Origin: Myxococcota bacterium | GTDB taxonomy: Bacteria; Myxococcota_A; Bradymonadia; UBA7976; UBA1532 | Direction of reading: 5' to 3' | NCBI GenBank assembly: GCA_023150895.1 | Contig: JAKLJY010000009.1 | Location: 42,377 to 106,376, forward strand | Length of the DNA: 64,000 nucleotides | Shown: piece after piece, positions 51,301-59,842 of the stretch | Layout: every line of letters starts with the position of its first letter | How positions within the stretch are numbered: the first letter of the stretch is position 1 | The notes under the pieces: model-generated | The model's database searches: none | Seen by the model: only the letters and a program-made list of their open reading frames with translations | Told to the model about the DNA's origin: nothing | Made by a program: the position numbers and the translations under genes

Positions 51301-52622
51301 CGAACCGTTTGCACGTGCTCCTGGCCGTCGCGCTGCCCGCCTGCCTGGGCGAGGCGGCCGGTGAACCGGACGCGGGCGCCGACGGCGGGGGCGGCTTCGG
51401 TCAGCCCGGCGGAAATGGGGCGCCACCGGTGGGCGACGCCGGCCTCGACTTCCCCATGTCGAACCCGGACTGTGCGCCGGACGCCGTGGTCATCGAGGCG
51501 CGCTTGCTCGATGACGGCCCGTTTTCGCGGGCCGACCTGGCACCCATCGAGTACGTCGTGTATGCGCAGGGTCGGGTCCAGGTGTTCGGCCGCTCCGCGG
51601 AGGGCGGCAACTTCACCGCGCCGGCCGAGGGGCGATTGACGTTCAACACGGGCGGCGGCCCCGACGATCCCCTCGGCGCCAACGTGCCGCTGTGGCAGGG
51701 CACGTATCGCGTCGAACTCGCGGCGCAGGACGCGCGTGGTTGCGTCGGCCTGACCCACCTGGACCTGCCGGTGATCGGCGACGTCCTCGTCGGCGACTCG
51801 GACGGTGCGCTCCACGTGCGCGGCAGCGACGGCCGCTGGGTCACGACCCTGGCCGAGCCCGCCGGTCACCGCCTCTCGTCCCTCATCCTCGCGCCGGATG
51901 CCGAGCGTGAATTCATTGCGGGGTTCGGCACCGGTCTCGAAGGCGGTCCCTTTCTCGCCCGCCTCGCCGCCGATGGCACGATCCTCAGCCGGTTCGCCGA
52001 GGTCGACCTGCGAGGCGAGCCCCTCTTCGAGACCGGCGCCCCCCGCCACGTCTTCTACGACGCGGCCGCCGACGAGATCCTCTGCGACGGCGTCCCCGAC
52101 GGTCGCGTGCTCCGCTTCAACCTGCTCGGCGACTACCTCGGGTTCCATCGCGTGCCGGGCGGCGACTCCGGCGATCACGCCGCCTTCGGGTTCTCGCGCC
52201 AGGGCGGCCGGGCGGTCGCCGGCAACGCCGCCCACGACAAGCTCTACTTTCTCGGCGAGCCGGAGCAGCTGTTCGTCGACACGGGCGGCTCGTTCAACGA
52301 GGTCTACGCGCTCGGCCCCGGCCCGGACGACACGGTGATCGTCGCCCAGACCGAGGGCGACTACACGAACCGCCTCGTCGTCTACGGCGCGCGCGGCGAA
52401 CAGCATCGCGCCGCCACGATCGAGGCCCTCGAGCCCGAGCACATCGTCCCGTTCCGCGACGGTTTCCTCCTCGGCAGCGGCTGGGATGGCCTGCGCCGCG
52501 TCGACGCGGACCTCACCCTCCTCGACCCCGACGCCGACGGCGACCGCTGGAATGACTACGGCGGTTTCGGTTTCGGCACCGTGACCAGCCTCGTCTGGCT
52601 GAACCCGCGAGCCCCCCGATGA
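51297..52622 (+). CDS. Propeller-like lipoprotein 1 of the kinase operon
   Basis: The 441-residue lipoprotein has a lipobox (LPAC), a Gly/Pro linker, a small beta domain (about 60-160, with FTAPAEGRLTFNTGG and YRVELAAQDARGC) and a beta-propeller-like remainder with repeated hydrophobic strands and LVGDSDGALHVRGSDGRW. It is a paralogue of the next gene: both have the order SRADxxxIEY, GGxF, GSDGR, PRxVFxD and a final WLNP or WLGP. Overlaps of four bases on both sides tie it to the kinase. Ligand unknown. Confidence 0.75.
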   Translation: MTNRLHVLLAVALPACLGEAAGEPDAGADGGGGFGQPGGNGAPPVGDAGLDFPMSNPDCAPDAVVIEARLLDDGPFSRADLAPIEYVVYAQGRVQVFGRSAEGGNFTAPAEGRLTFNTGGGPDDPLGANVPLWQGTYRVELAAQDARGCVGLTHLDLPVIGDVLVGDSDGALHVRGSDGRWVTTLAEPAGHRLSSLILAPDAEREFIAGFGTGLEGGPFLARLAADGTILSRFAEVDLRGEPLFETGAPRHVFYDAAADEILCDGVPDGRVLRFNLLGDYLGFHRVPGGDSGDHAAFGFSRQGGRAVAGNAAHDKLYFLGEPEQLFVDTGGSFNEVYALGPGPDDTVIVAQTEGDYTNRLVVYGARGEQHRAATIEALEPEHIVPFRDGFLLGSGWDGLRRVDADLTLLDPDADGDRWNDYGGFGFGTVTSLVWLNPRAPR

Positions 52623-54094
52623 CCACCCCCCGCCCCTCTGCCCAGCGCGCCGTCCGGCGACGTGCCGCGCTGCCCGGTCTTCTGCTCGTCGCGATGGCCT
52701 GCCAGACCCTCGAGACCGAGGCGCCGACCCCCGTCGGCACGGACGCCGGCGTCGGCGGGGGCGTCGGACAGCCCGGCGGCGACCCCGGCCAGACCGGTGG
52801 CGGGGTCGGGCAGCCCGGCGGCGGCGGGGTCCCGGGCGGGCAACCCGGACAGCCCGGCGGCGGCGGCTCGGGTGGAACGCCCGGGCAGCCCGGCGGCAGC
52901 GGCGGTCCGGGCGGCGAGTTGCCCCCCCCGCCGCCCGGCTGCGAGCCGTTGACGGTGACGGCCACGGCGGCCGAATCGGGTCCGCTCTCGCGCGCCGATG
53001 CCGTCGAAATCCGGTACACGGCCCCGGCCGGCGCCCGCATCGAAGGGCTCGCCGCCGAGGGCGGGCTCTTCACCTTGCAGCGCAGCGGCAAGCTGTTCTA
53101 CTCGCCGGGCGGCAGCATCAACGGCGACGAGGAGCTGCGGGCCCCGTGGACGACAGGTCCCGTCCACATCACCGTCCGGGCGACGGACGCGAACGGGTGC
53201 CGCGGCGAGGGTGAAACGACGGTCCTGGTCGATGGCGACGTCATCGTGAGCGACGCCCCCTCCGGCTCCCTGTACATCATGGGCAGCGACGGCCGCGTCA
53301 TCGGTCAGTGGCGCGGGGGATGGGCCCGGGGAGCCGACGCGCTCCTGCGCCTGCCCGCGGCCGTGGGCGGCGGTTTCGTGCTCGCCGTGCCCGGCTATGC
53401 CGACGACCCCCCGCGGATCGAGCGCTTCGAGGCCACCCGACCGGCGGACGACACCGCGTTCGAGATGCAGAATCGTTCCGGTGAGGCCCTCTACCCCGGC
53501 GACGACGGCCCGCGGGGGCTCGTCTTCAACCCCGAGGGAGACGAGGGGCGGGGCGAGATCCTCGGCGACAACGCGCCGAACGGCACCGTCCACCGCTGGG
53601 CGCTCGACGGCAGCTACCTCGGCGCCTACCGGACCGGGGCGGCGGGCGGCGACGACGGGCCGAGATCGATGGGCTTCGCCCGGCTCTCCGACGGCCGCAT
53701 CGTCTTCGGCCTGCGCAGCCAGCGCGACGTCTACGTCATCGCCGACGGCAACGTCGAACCCTTCCTGCGGTTCGAGACGGCCGCGGACTGCCTCGGACAG
53801 GGCCACGAGGGCACGGTCGTCATCTGCGGCTCGGACGGGACGCCCATGATCTGGGCCCGATTCGGCGCTCAGGCGAACGAGCTGGATCGTTTCTCCGGTC
53901 CCCAGATCTACGAGCCGCGCATGGTCGGCCCCTTCCGGACCGGCTACCTGCGCACGGATCCGTCGGGCTTTTCGATGACGTATCACGCCGCCGATCTCAC
54001 CAACCCCGCCAATGCCGACGAGATCTGGGCGCAGGATTACCAGGAGCGCAACGGGCTGGAGTACCCGAGGGCCTTCGTCTGGCTCGGGCCCTGA
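52619..54094 (+). CDS. Propeller-like lipoprotein 2 of the kinase operon
   Basis: The 491-residue lipoprotein has a lipobox (AMAC) and a linker of Gly, Gln and Pro repeats (about 45-100). The same small beta domain and propeller-like part as the previous gene follow, including LSRADAVEIRY, IMGSDGRVIGQW and DNAPNGTVHRWALDGSYLG. The two genes are a tandem duplication that has drifted; the linker is longer here. It ends the operon just before a convergent hairpin. It may sense or display a ligand for the PEGA kinase, but that rests only on gene order. Confidence 0.75.
   Translation: MTTPRPSAQRAVRRRAALPGLLLVAMACQTLETEAPTPVGTDAGVGGGVGQPGGDPGQTGGGVGQPGGGGVPGGQPGQPGGGGSGGTPGQPGGSGGPGGELPPPPPGCEPLTVTATAAESGPLSRADAVEIRYTAPAGARIEGLAAEGGLFTLQRSGKLFYSPGGSINGDEELRAPWTTGPVHITVRATDANGCRGEGETTVLVDGDVIVSDAPSGSLYIMGSDGRVIGQWRGGWARGADALLRLPAAVGGGFVLAVPGYADDPPRIERFEATRPADDTAFEMQNRSGEALYPGDDGPRGLVFNPEGDEGRGEILGDNAPNGTVHRWALDGSYLGAYRTGAAGGDDGPRSMGFARLSDGRIVFGLRSQRDVYVIADGNVEPFLRFETAADCLGQGHEGTVVICGSDGTPMIWARFGAQANELDRFSGPQIYEPRMVGPFRTGYLRTDPSGFSMTYHAADLTNPANADEIWAQDYQERNGLEYPRAFVWLGP
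52746..52917. repeat. Gly-Gln-Pro coding low-complexity repeat
   Basis: This stretch is built from imperfect units that encode GQPGG and similar blocks in the linker of the second propeller-like lipoprotein. The base sequence is a G/C-rich simple pattern (CAGCCCGGCGGC and variants) and could change length by slippage in steps of three. Confidence 0.65.
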
Positions 54095-54098
54095 CACT

Positions 54099-54127
54099 CG
54101 CCGACCCCTGCGACGGCGGGGTTGGCG
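54099..54127. terminator. 10-bp stem hairpin filling a convergent gap
   Basis: CGCCGACCCC (54099-54108) pairs with GGGGTTGGCG (54118-54127) along all ten positions in RNA, with one G-U pair on the plus strand, and leaves a 9-base loop. It takes up most of the 34-base gap between the propeller-like lipoprotein gene and a convergent kinase gene. No T-run follows. It is the best terminator candidate of the window. Confidence 0.5.
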
Positions 54128-54128
54128 C

Positions 54129-55442
54129 TCAGGGGAGCATCATCCGCGTCAGCGCGTAGGCGACGACGGCCGAGGCGGCGTACAGGCCGGCCCCCACGTC
54201 GGGACGGAACCGCGGGGCGCGCGGGTGCGATTCGCCGGGCGCCGAGGGAAAAGGGGCCGCGAGCGCCTCGGGGGGCGTGGGCGGCCGCAGGTCCGGCAGA
54301 TCGGGCGTCGGGGCGCGTTCGTCGGCCGCCGGTGGACTCGCCGCCGGCATCGGACGTGCGGCCGGCGTGGCCCCCGGCGGCGTGACGAGCCGCAGCTCCG
54401 GCGGCCGGCGGAGTTGCCCGGTGCCCGGCGCGTCCGAGAAGAGATCGAGCGGCCCCGCGTGCACGCCCATGTCCATCTGTTCGATGGCCAGCAGCATCGT
54501 CCGGGCGTCGGGATACCGGTCCTTCGGGTCGTGGGCCAGCGCCGTCTGGAGAATGCGATTGAGCTCGGGCGGCACCACCTCGCCGCTCCCGGTCACGAGC
54601 AGCGGCGGCGCATCCCGCTTCGCCGTCGTGCGCAGGAGCGCCTCGTAGTTGTTCACCGGGAACAGCCGGCGCGCCGTCATGGCCTCGTAGAGCACGACGG
54701 CGAGTGCGTACAGATCGGCGGGCGGGCCGACCTGCAGACCCCGGATCTGCTCGGGCGCCATGTAGCTGGGGGAACCGACCATCGCACCGGCCGCCGTCAG
54801 GACCCGGCCGTCTTCCCGCGTGTCCTCGGCGTCGATCTTCACGACCCCGAAGTCCAGAATGCGCGCCGTGAAGCGGTCCCTCGACCCCTCGAACATGATG
54901 TTGTCGTGCTTGAGGTCGCGGTGAATGAGCCCGACGTCGTGGGCATCGGCGAGGCCCCGGAGCATCTGCCGCGCCAGCTCCCGGGCGTGGCGGACGCTGA
55001 ACGGGCCGTTGTTGTTGACCTCGTCGCGCAGCGTCCAGCCCTCGCAGTACTCCATCACGATGTAGAGCGTGTGGTCCGCATCGACTCCGAAGTCGAGCAT
55101 GCCGACCACGAACGGGCTGTCGATGCTCACGCCGGCCTCGGCTTCGCGGACGAATCGAGCGCGGATGGCCTTGTGCTGCGAGTATTCGTCCCGCAGGAAC
55201 TTCACGGCGACGCGGTCGCCGGTCTTCTCGTCGCGACCGCGGTAGACGGCGCCCATGCCGCCCATGCCGAGGCGCTCGAGCACGGCGTACCGGTTTCCGA
55301 TCAGCTCGCCGAGATAGGCATCGCGCCCGGCGGCGGCGAGCGCGGCCCGCGTGACGAAGTAGGCCTTGTCGACGGGGCAGCGGCGGCCGTCCTGGGGCGC
55401 CTGGGTGCGGCGGCATCGGGGGCAGACGAGATCAACGGACAT
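54129..55442 (-). CDS. Ser/Thr protein kinase with Cys-rich N-terminus and C-terminal membrane anchor
   Basis: The 437-residue kinase starts at the ATG at 55442 (GGAGG five bases upstream). Residues 7-22 hold three Cys (CPRC, then CP), like a degenerate zinc ribbon. The kinase domain (about 50-320) has LGMGGMGAVY, Lys81 (VAVKFL), HRDLKHDNIM (His replaces the more usual Pro), DFGVVK and APEQ. A Pro/Ala-rich linker follows and a single membrane helix ends the protein (about 415-433). It is transcribed alone or after the REC-HDOD gene, 64 bases upstream. Substrates are unknown. Confidence 0.88.
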   Translation of the reverse strand: MSVDLVCPRCRRTQAPQDGRRCPVDKAYFVTRAALAAAGRDAYLGELIGNRYAVLERLGMGGMGAVYRGRDEKTGDRVAVKFLRDEYSQHKAIRARFVREAEAGVSIDSPFVVGMLDFGVDADHTLYIVMEYCEGWTLRDEVNNNGPFSVRHARELARQMLRGLADAHDVGLIHRDLKHDNIMFEGSRDRFTARILDFGVVKIDAEDTREDGRVLTAAGAMVGSPSYMAPEQIRGLQVGPPADLYALAVVLYEAMTARRLFPVNNYEALLRTTAKRDAPPLLVTGSGEVVPPELNRILQTALAHDPKDRYPDARTMLLAIEQMDMGVHAGPLDLFSDAPGTGQLRRPPELRLVTPPGATPAARPMPAASPPAADERAPTPDLPDLRPPTPPEALAAPFPSAPGESHPRAPRFRPDVGAGLYAASAVVAYALTRMMLP

Positions 55443-55506
55443 GGCGACCTCCACCCCGGGGTACGGCGCCCGCCGCGTCGAACTTCAGCCCCAGGGCGGG
55501 CCGGAC

Positions 55507-57357
55507 TCAGCCCTGAAGGAGCCGCTTGGTCGAGACCATCATTTCCTCGGCGATCTTGCGGACGCTGACTTCGGTCACGCCGAGGCGGTTCCAGAGGTCC
55601 GACGTGACGGGATCGGCGGCGGGGATGCCGGCGGCCGGCCCGAGGCACTGCCGCGCCGCGTGCGCGGCCGCCAGAGCGATGTGCAGACGCGTGACGTTGG
55701 GACGGATGGTGTCACCGGACTGCCGCGAGTCGCGCCGCGCGAGGGCCGCGAAGTCCTCGGGCATGCCCCAGTGGCGCAGCGTGAAGACGCCGAGCCCCCG
55801 GACGTGGTCGTGCATGAACCGCAGGAGATTGGGCGACAACTGACCCCCCCGCAGCTCGTTCGGCCAATACTCCTGGGCGGCCCGACAGATGACCATCTCG
55901 CCGACGTCCATGAAGAGCACGCGGTTCTGGATGGAGTCGCCCCCGGGGATTCGCAGGTGCTGGCAGAGCCGCTCGGCCACGCGGGAGGCGACGTACTGCG
56001 CGACCCAGATCGCACCGAAGACGCGCATGAAGTCCGGATCGCGCGTCTCGAAGTTCACGCGCATCGCCGAAGCGAGCGCGGCCGAGATCACGCGCCGCGT
56101 GCCGAGTCGGGTCACGCACTCACGCACGGTGCGGACGGGCGGCTGCCCGCGGTACTGCTCGGCGCTCACGGCCTGCCGCATGATGCCGCGCACCATCATC
56201 GTGTTCGACTCGACCACCTCGATGACGTCGTCGAAGTTGGGGTCTTCCTCGCTCTCGAGCCGCGCGAGGCGGGCGACGACGCGGGCCGGCACGGGCAGAC
56301 GACCTTCGCTGCTCGTGACGTAGTGGCGCACCCGCGCCTCGGAGCGCGCCGGATCCGCGTTGAGATCCTCGGGAAAACCCGCGTCGTGAAAGCCCCCCCC
56401 GTGCGCGCCGCCCGGCGGGGGCAGCGGCGGCAGGCCGCCCCCGGACGGTCGCCCGTTGCTGCGCTCCCCGCTCGGGGGCAACGTCGCGGGGTGATCGTCT
56501 CCGTGTGCGAGGTCGTCGGGCCACGGTTCCCGCTCGTCGAGGTCCACCGGACCGACGCGGCTCGGCCAGTCCGTACCGGATCGGCCGGCACTCGTCGGCA
56601 GCTCGGCCGATGGCCGTTGGCCGCCCGGGTTCGGCGGGCCGCCGCCCGTGATGATCGCGCCCCCCGCGCTCTCGAACGACGGCGGCACGGCGGGGATGCG
56701 CGGCGTCTCCGCCCGGGCCGGGTGCACGGGGACCTGCGGCGCCGTAATGCCCGTCGACGTGGCCGGGTGCTGACCCGTGACCGGCGCCGTCAGCACCTCC
56801 GTCGACCAGGGATCCCGCCGACCGGGGCTGGCTTCGGCGACCGGCGACCGCGGCGACTCCGACGGGACCGGTCGGGGCGGTAGCCCGAGCAGCGTCGGCT
56901 GCGCGGGACCGAGGCCCCCCTCGCCAAGACCCGGCGCGAGCATCGGCGTCGCCTCGGCCGGCAGGCGGCCGCCGGACGCTCGGTCGGCCTCCCGTTCGGA
57001 GACGCGATCGGAAAGCCGGTCGAAGATGCCCCGAAACTCCGAGCGCGAGATGGGGCGCAGGACGAAATCCGAAGCGCCGAGCCGGTGGCACTCGATGATC
57101 AGGGACGCGTCGGGCTTCGACGCGACGAGGAGCGTCTCGACGCGTCGCCCGTCCGCGTTGCAGATGCGGGTCAGCTCGATGGCCTCGGCCTCCGTGTGCT
57201 CGAGATCGAAAACCGCCGCGGGGACGACGCCTGCGACGAGCGCGGCGGCCGCTTTTCGGGCATCGGAGACGACGACCGGGTCGTGCCCCGCATAGGACAC
57301 CAGGCGGGCCAGGGCCGCGCTCTCGGTGGAATCCGTGGTGTAGATCAGAACGCGCAT
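55507..57357 (-). CDS. REC-like and HDOD domain signalling protein
   Basis: The 616-residue protein has an N-terminal receiver-like domain (about 1-120), with Asp51 in the phosphorylation place (AVFDLEHTE). The acidic pair after strand one is replaced by TTD, and the conserved Lys-Pro appears as Arg-Pro (VLRPISR), so phosphorylation is doubtful. A long Pro/Gly/Ser-rich linker (about 130-340) follows, then an HDOD domain (about 345-560, with LPVPARVVARLARLE and RECVTRLGTRRVISAALAS). HDOD proteins act in signalling and regulation without nucleotide hydrolysis. Its start is 160 bases from the divergent Lon-N gene. Confidence 0.85.
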   Translation of the reverse strand: MRVLIYTTDSTESAALARLVSYAGHDPVVVSDARKAAAALVAGVVPAAVFDLEHTEAEAIELTRICNADGRRVETLLVASKPDASLIIECHRLGASDFVLRPISRSEFRGIFDRLSDRVSEREADRASGGRLPAEATPMLAPGLGEGGLGPAQPTLLGLPPRPVPSESPRSPVAEASPGRRDPWSTEVLTAPVTGQHPATSTGITAPQVPVHPARAETPRIPAVPPSFESAGGAIITGGGPPNPGGQRPSAELPTSAGRSGTDWPSRVGPVDLDEREPWPDDLAHGDDHPATLPPSGERSNGRPSGGGLPPLPPPGGAHGGGFHDAGFPEDLNADPARSEARVRHYVTSSEGRLPVPARVVARLARLESEEDPNFDDVIEVVESNTMMVRGIMRQAVSAEQYRGQPPVRTVRECVTRLGTRRVISAALASAMRVNFETRDPDFMRVFGAIWVAQYVASRVAERLCQHLRIPGGDSIQNRVLFMDVGEMVICRAAQEYWPNELRGGQLSPNLLRFMHDHVRGLGVFTLRHWGMPEDFAALARRDSRQSGDTIRPNVTRLHIALAAAHAARQCLGPAAGIPAADPVTSDLWNRLGVTEVSVRKIAEEMMVSTKRLLQG

Positions 57358-57462
57358 CTCGCTGGGCCCACCTCGTTCGCCCGACAGCCTACGGGGACAC
57401 CACGATTTCCGCTACGTCGACGCGTTCGCGTGCCCGCAGGCGCCTTCGTTCGGCGACTTCCC

Positions 57463-57492
57463 TTGAACCTCGCCCGCCGGTCTGCGCATCAT
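57463..57492 (+). promoter_or_regulatory. Possible promoter of the Lon-N domain gene
   Basis: TTGAAC (57463-57468) and CATCAT (57487-57492) are 18 bases apart; each matches the consensus at four or more positions. If used, transcription would begin near 57499, which favours the ATG at 57518 over those at 57491 and 57494. Confidence 0.35.
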
Positions 57493-57517
57493 GATGGGCG
57501 CGAGACGACACAGCCCG

Positions 57518-58219
57518 ATGCCCCAAAGCCCCACCGCCAGCGCCCACGACGGCCCCACGCTCGACGAGCGTGCGCTCTCGCGCCTGCCGATCTTCCCGCT
57601 GCCGAACGTGGTGCTCCTGCCCGGTGTCGTTCTCCCCCTGCACCTCTTCGAGCCGCGGTATCTGGCGATGTACGAAGCCTGCCGGCGTGAAGGGCGTGTC
57701 TTCGCCATGGCCCTCGCCGCCGATCCCGCGCTCGTCGAGGCCGATCCCGCCGGCCCGCCGCCCGTCTACGAGGTCATCTGCGCCGGCCTGGTCGTCGCGG
57801 ACGAGCGCCTCCCCGACGGACGCGTCAATCTTCTGTTGTACGGCACGGACCGCCTCCGCATCGTGCGCGAGCTCGAGACGGACGAGCCGTTCCGGCGTGT
57901 CGATGCCGAACGCCTCCCGGACATCTGCGGCCCGGAGGACGACGCCGCGGCCGACCGCCTGCGGCGCGTCGCGCTGCAGATCGCCGACAGCGTGCCGGGG
58001 GCCGATCGCATCCTCGGCGGCCTGCTCGCCGCCGCGCGCTCGCCGAGTCAGCTCGGCAACCTGCTCGCGGCCCACGTCGCCGATCCCATCTCGCTGCGCC
58101 AGGCCTGCCTCGAGAACCAGCACGTCGTGTCGCGTCTCGACGACCTGACGGACGCGCTCGGCGCCGCACTGCTGCACATGGTCGGCGACTCGCCACCGAC
58201 GCCTGCCGCGATCCACTGA
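57518..58219 (+). CDS. Lon N-terminal (LON substrate-binding) domain protein
   Basis: The protein of 233 residues consists only of a Lon N-terminal type PUA-like domain and helical end: LPIFPLPNVVLLPGVVLPLHLFEPRY is the hallmark, followed by YEVICAGLV and LLYGTDRLRIVRE, then a helical part. There is no AAA or protease domain. Stand-alone proteins of this kind are widespread and of unknown function, perhaps adaptors for protein quality control. ATGs at 57491 and 57494 would add up to nine residues; no Shine-Dalgarno separates the choices. Confidence 0.85.
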   Translation: MPQSPTASAHDGPTLDERALSRLPIFPLPNVVLLPGVVLPLHLFEPRYLAMYEACRREGRVFAMALAADPALVEADPAGPPPVYEVICAGLVVADERLPDGRVNLLLYGTDRLRIVRELETDEPFRRVDAERLPDICGPEDDAAADRLRRVALQIADSVPGADRILGGLLAAARSPSQLGNLLAAHVADPISLRQACLENQHVVSRLDDLTDALGAALLHMVGDSPPTPAAIH

Positions 58220-58285
58220 CCGCCGTCGAGCGCGCGTCCCCGGGCCGCGCCGCGACGTCCCGTACTCAGGCCCTGGAGCCCGCCC

Positions 58286-58978
58286 GTGACCTCGCGCCCC
58301 ACCGTTTTGCTGTTCGACATCGACGGCACGCTCATGACCCAGAAGGGGGTCAGCCGCCGCGCCGCCGCCGAGGCCTTCGGTGAGGTCTTCGGGGACGCCA
58401 CCGCCCTCGACGCCGTCCACTTCGCCGGTCGCACGGACCCGCTGATCTTCGGCGACGGGCTGCGCATCATCGGCCGCGAGGTCACCGCCGAGGCGCTCGA
58501 GGCCGTGTTCGCGGCCTACCTGCGCATTCTCCCCGACCGCATGCGGACGGACCCCCACGTGGCGCTGCTGCCGGGCATTCACGACCTGCTCGCGGCGCTG
58601 CGGCCCCACGCGCACCTCGCGATCGGCCTCGGCACGGGGAACATCGAACGGGGCGCGCGGCTCAAGCTCGAGCACTTCGATTTGTGGACGGCCTTCGACT
58701 TCGGCGGGTTCGGCAGTGATCACCACGACCGGGCTGCCCTGATCGGCATCGGCGCGGCCCGGGGCGCGGCCCGGCTCGGGCGCCCGCTGAGCGAATGCCG
58801 CGTCGTGGTCATCGGTGACACGCCCCTCGACGTCGCCGCCGCCCGGGCCAACGGAGCCGAGACGCTCGGCGTGCTCACCGGCGGGGACACCCGCGAGACC
58901 CTCGAGCGCGCCGGGGCCGAGGCCGTCGTCGACGATCTGACGGACGCCGCCGCCCTGCGCTGGCTCCTGGGCGCCTGA
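58286..58978 (+). CDS. HAD-superfamily phosphatase (phosphoglycolate phosphatase-like)
   Basis: The 230-residue enzyme begins with GTG at 58286 (GGAG eight bases upstream). It has the nucleophile motif FDIDGT (Asp11 and acid/base Asp13), an alpha-helical cap (about 18-90), motif II in GLGTGN, the Lys in ARLKLEHFDL and motif III VVIGDTPLD. This is the Gph/PGMB subfamily layout at normal length. It is a soluble phosphatase for a small phosphorylated metabolite. It follows the Lon-N gene by 66 bases and precedes the acyltransferase pair, with no overlap. Confidence 0.88.
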   Translation: MTSRPTVLLFDIDGTLMTQKGVSRRAAAEAFGEVFGDATALDAVHFAGRTDPLIFGDGLRIIGREVTAEALEAVFAAYLRILPDRMRTDPHVALLPGIHDLLAALRPHAHLAIGLGTGNIERGARLKLEHFDLWTAFDFGGFGSDHHDRAALIGIGAARGAARLGRPLSECRVVVIGDTPLDVAAARANGAETLGVLTGGDTRETLERAGAEAVVDDLTDAAALRWLLGA

Positions 58979-59017
58979 CGCTGGCGCCGGGCGCGGGTCT
59001 GGCATAGGCTCGCGCGC

Positions 59018-59842
59018 ATGATGCACATCCCGGATGCCCTGGTCTCGGCGGAGGTCCGCGAGCGCGTCGGGCGAATCGAGCTGCCCTTCAACGCCTACGG
59101 CCTCGATCCGTTCGGCATCTCCCGCGAGCACCTCGCGCTCTTCTACTCGGTGCTGACGCCCTTGTACCGCCGGTACTTCCGGGTGCGGACGTTCGGCATC
59201 GAGCACGTGCCGAAGCAGGGCCGGGCGCTCATCATCGGCAACCACAGCGGCGGCCTGCCCGTCGACGGCGGCATGGTGCTCGCGTCGCTTTTTCTCGAGA
59301 GCGAGCCCCCGCGCCACGCGCACGGCATGGTCGAGCTCTTCGCGCAGAACTGGCCGTTCATCAGCGAGCTCTTCAGCCGCGCCGGACAGCTCCCCGGTCT
59401 GCCCGAGCACGCCGTCCGGTTCCTGGAAAACGATCGCCTCCTGATGGTCTTTCCCGAGGGCGCCCGGGGCACGGGCAAACTCTTCAAGGACCGCTATCAG
59501 CTCGTCCGCTTCGGCACCGGGTTCATGCGCATCGCGCTGCAGACGCGCTCGCCCATCGTGCCGTTCGTCTTCATCGGGGGCGAGGAGGCCCTGCCGACGG
59601 TCTACCACGCCAAGGCGCTCGCGAAGCTGATCGGGTCGCCGTACGTGCCCGTGCCGCCGTATCTGCTGCCGATGCCGCTGCCCTTGCCCTGCGAACTGCA
59701 CTACTCGGCGCCGATGGTCTTCGAGGGCGACGGCACCGAAAGCGACGAGATCATCGAGGGGTACGTGTCGCAGGTGCGGCAACGCATCGAGGAGCTGATC
59801 GAGCGGGGTCGCGAGTCCCACGCCCGGGAGGGGTGGCGATGA
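59018..59842 (+). CDS. PlsC-like lysophospholipid acyltransferase
   Basis: The 274-residue protein has LPLAT family blocks: NHSGGLPVDG (His76 and Asp83, a slightly longer spacing than the common HX4D), the FPEGARGTGK block and IVPFVFIGGEE. It has weakly hydrophobic segments but no strong membrane helix. It should add an acyl group to a glycerol- or lysophospholipid at the membrane. The next gene overlaps its stop (ATGA) and encodes an extended SDR; such pairs, as I recall, recur in myxobacteria. An ATG-ATG start makes the first residue ambiguous by one. Confidence 0.85.
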   Translation: MMHIPDALVSAEVRERVGRIELPFNAYGLDPFGISREHLALFYSVLTPLYRRYFRVRTFGIEHVPKQGRALIIGNHSGGLPVDGGMVLASLFLESEPPRHAHGMVELFAQNWPFISELFSRAGQLPGLPEHAVRFLENDRLLMVFPEGARGTGKLFKDRYQLVRFGTGFMRIALQTRSPIVPFVFIGGEEALPTVYHAKALAKLIGSPYVPVPPYLLPMPLPLPCELHYSAPMVFEGDGTESDEIIEGYVSQVRQRIEELIERGRESHAREGWR

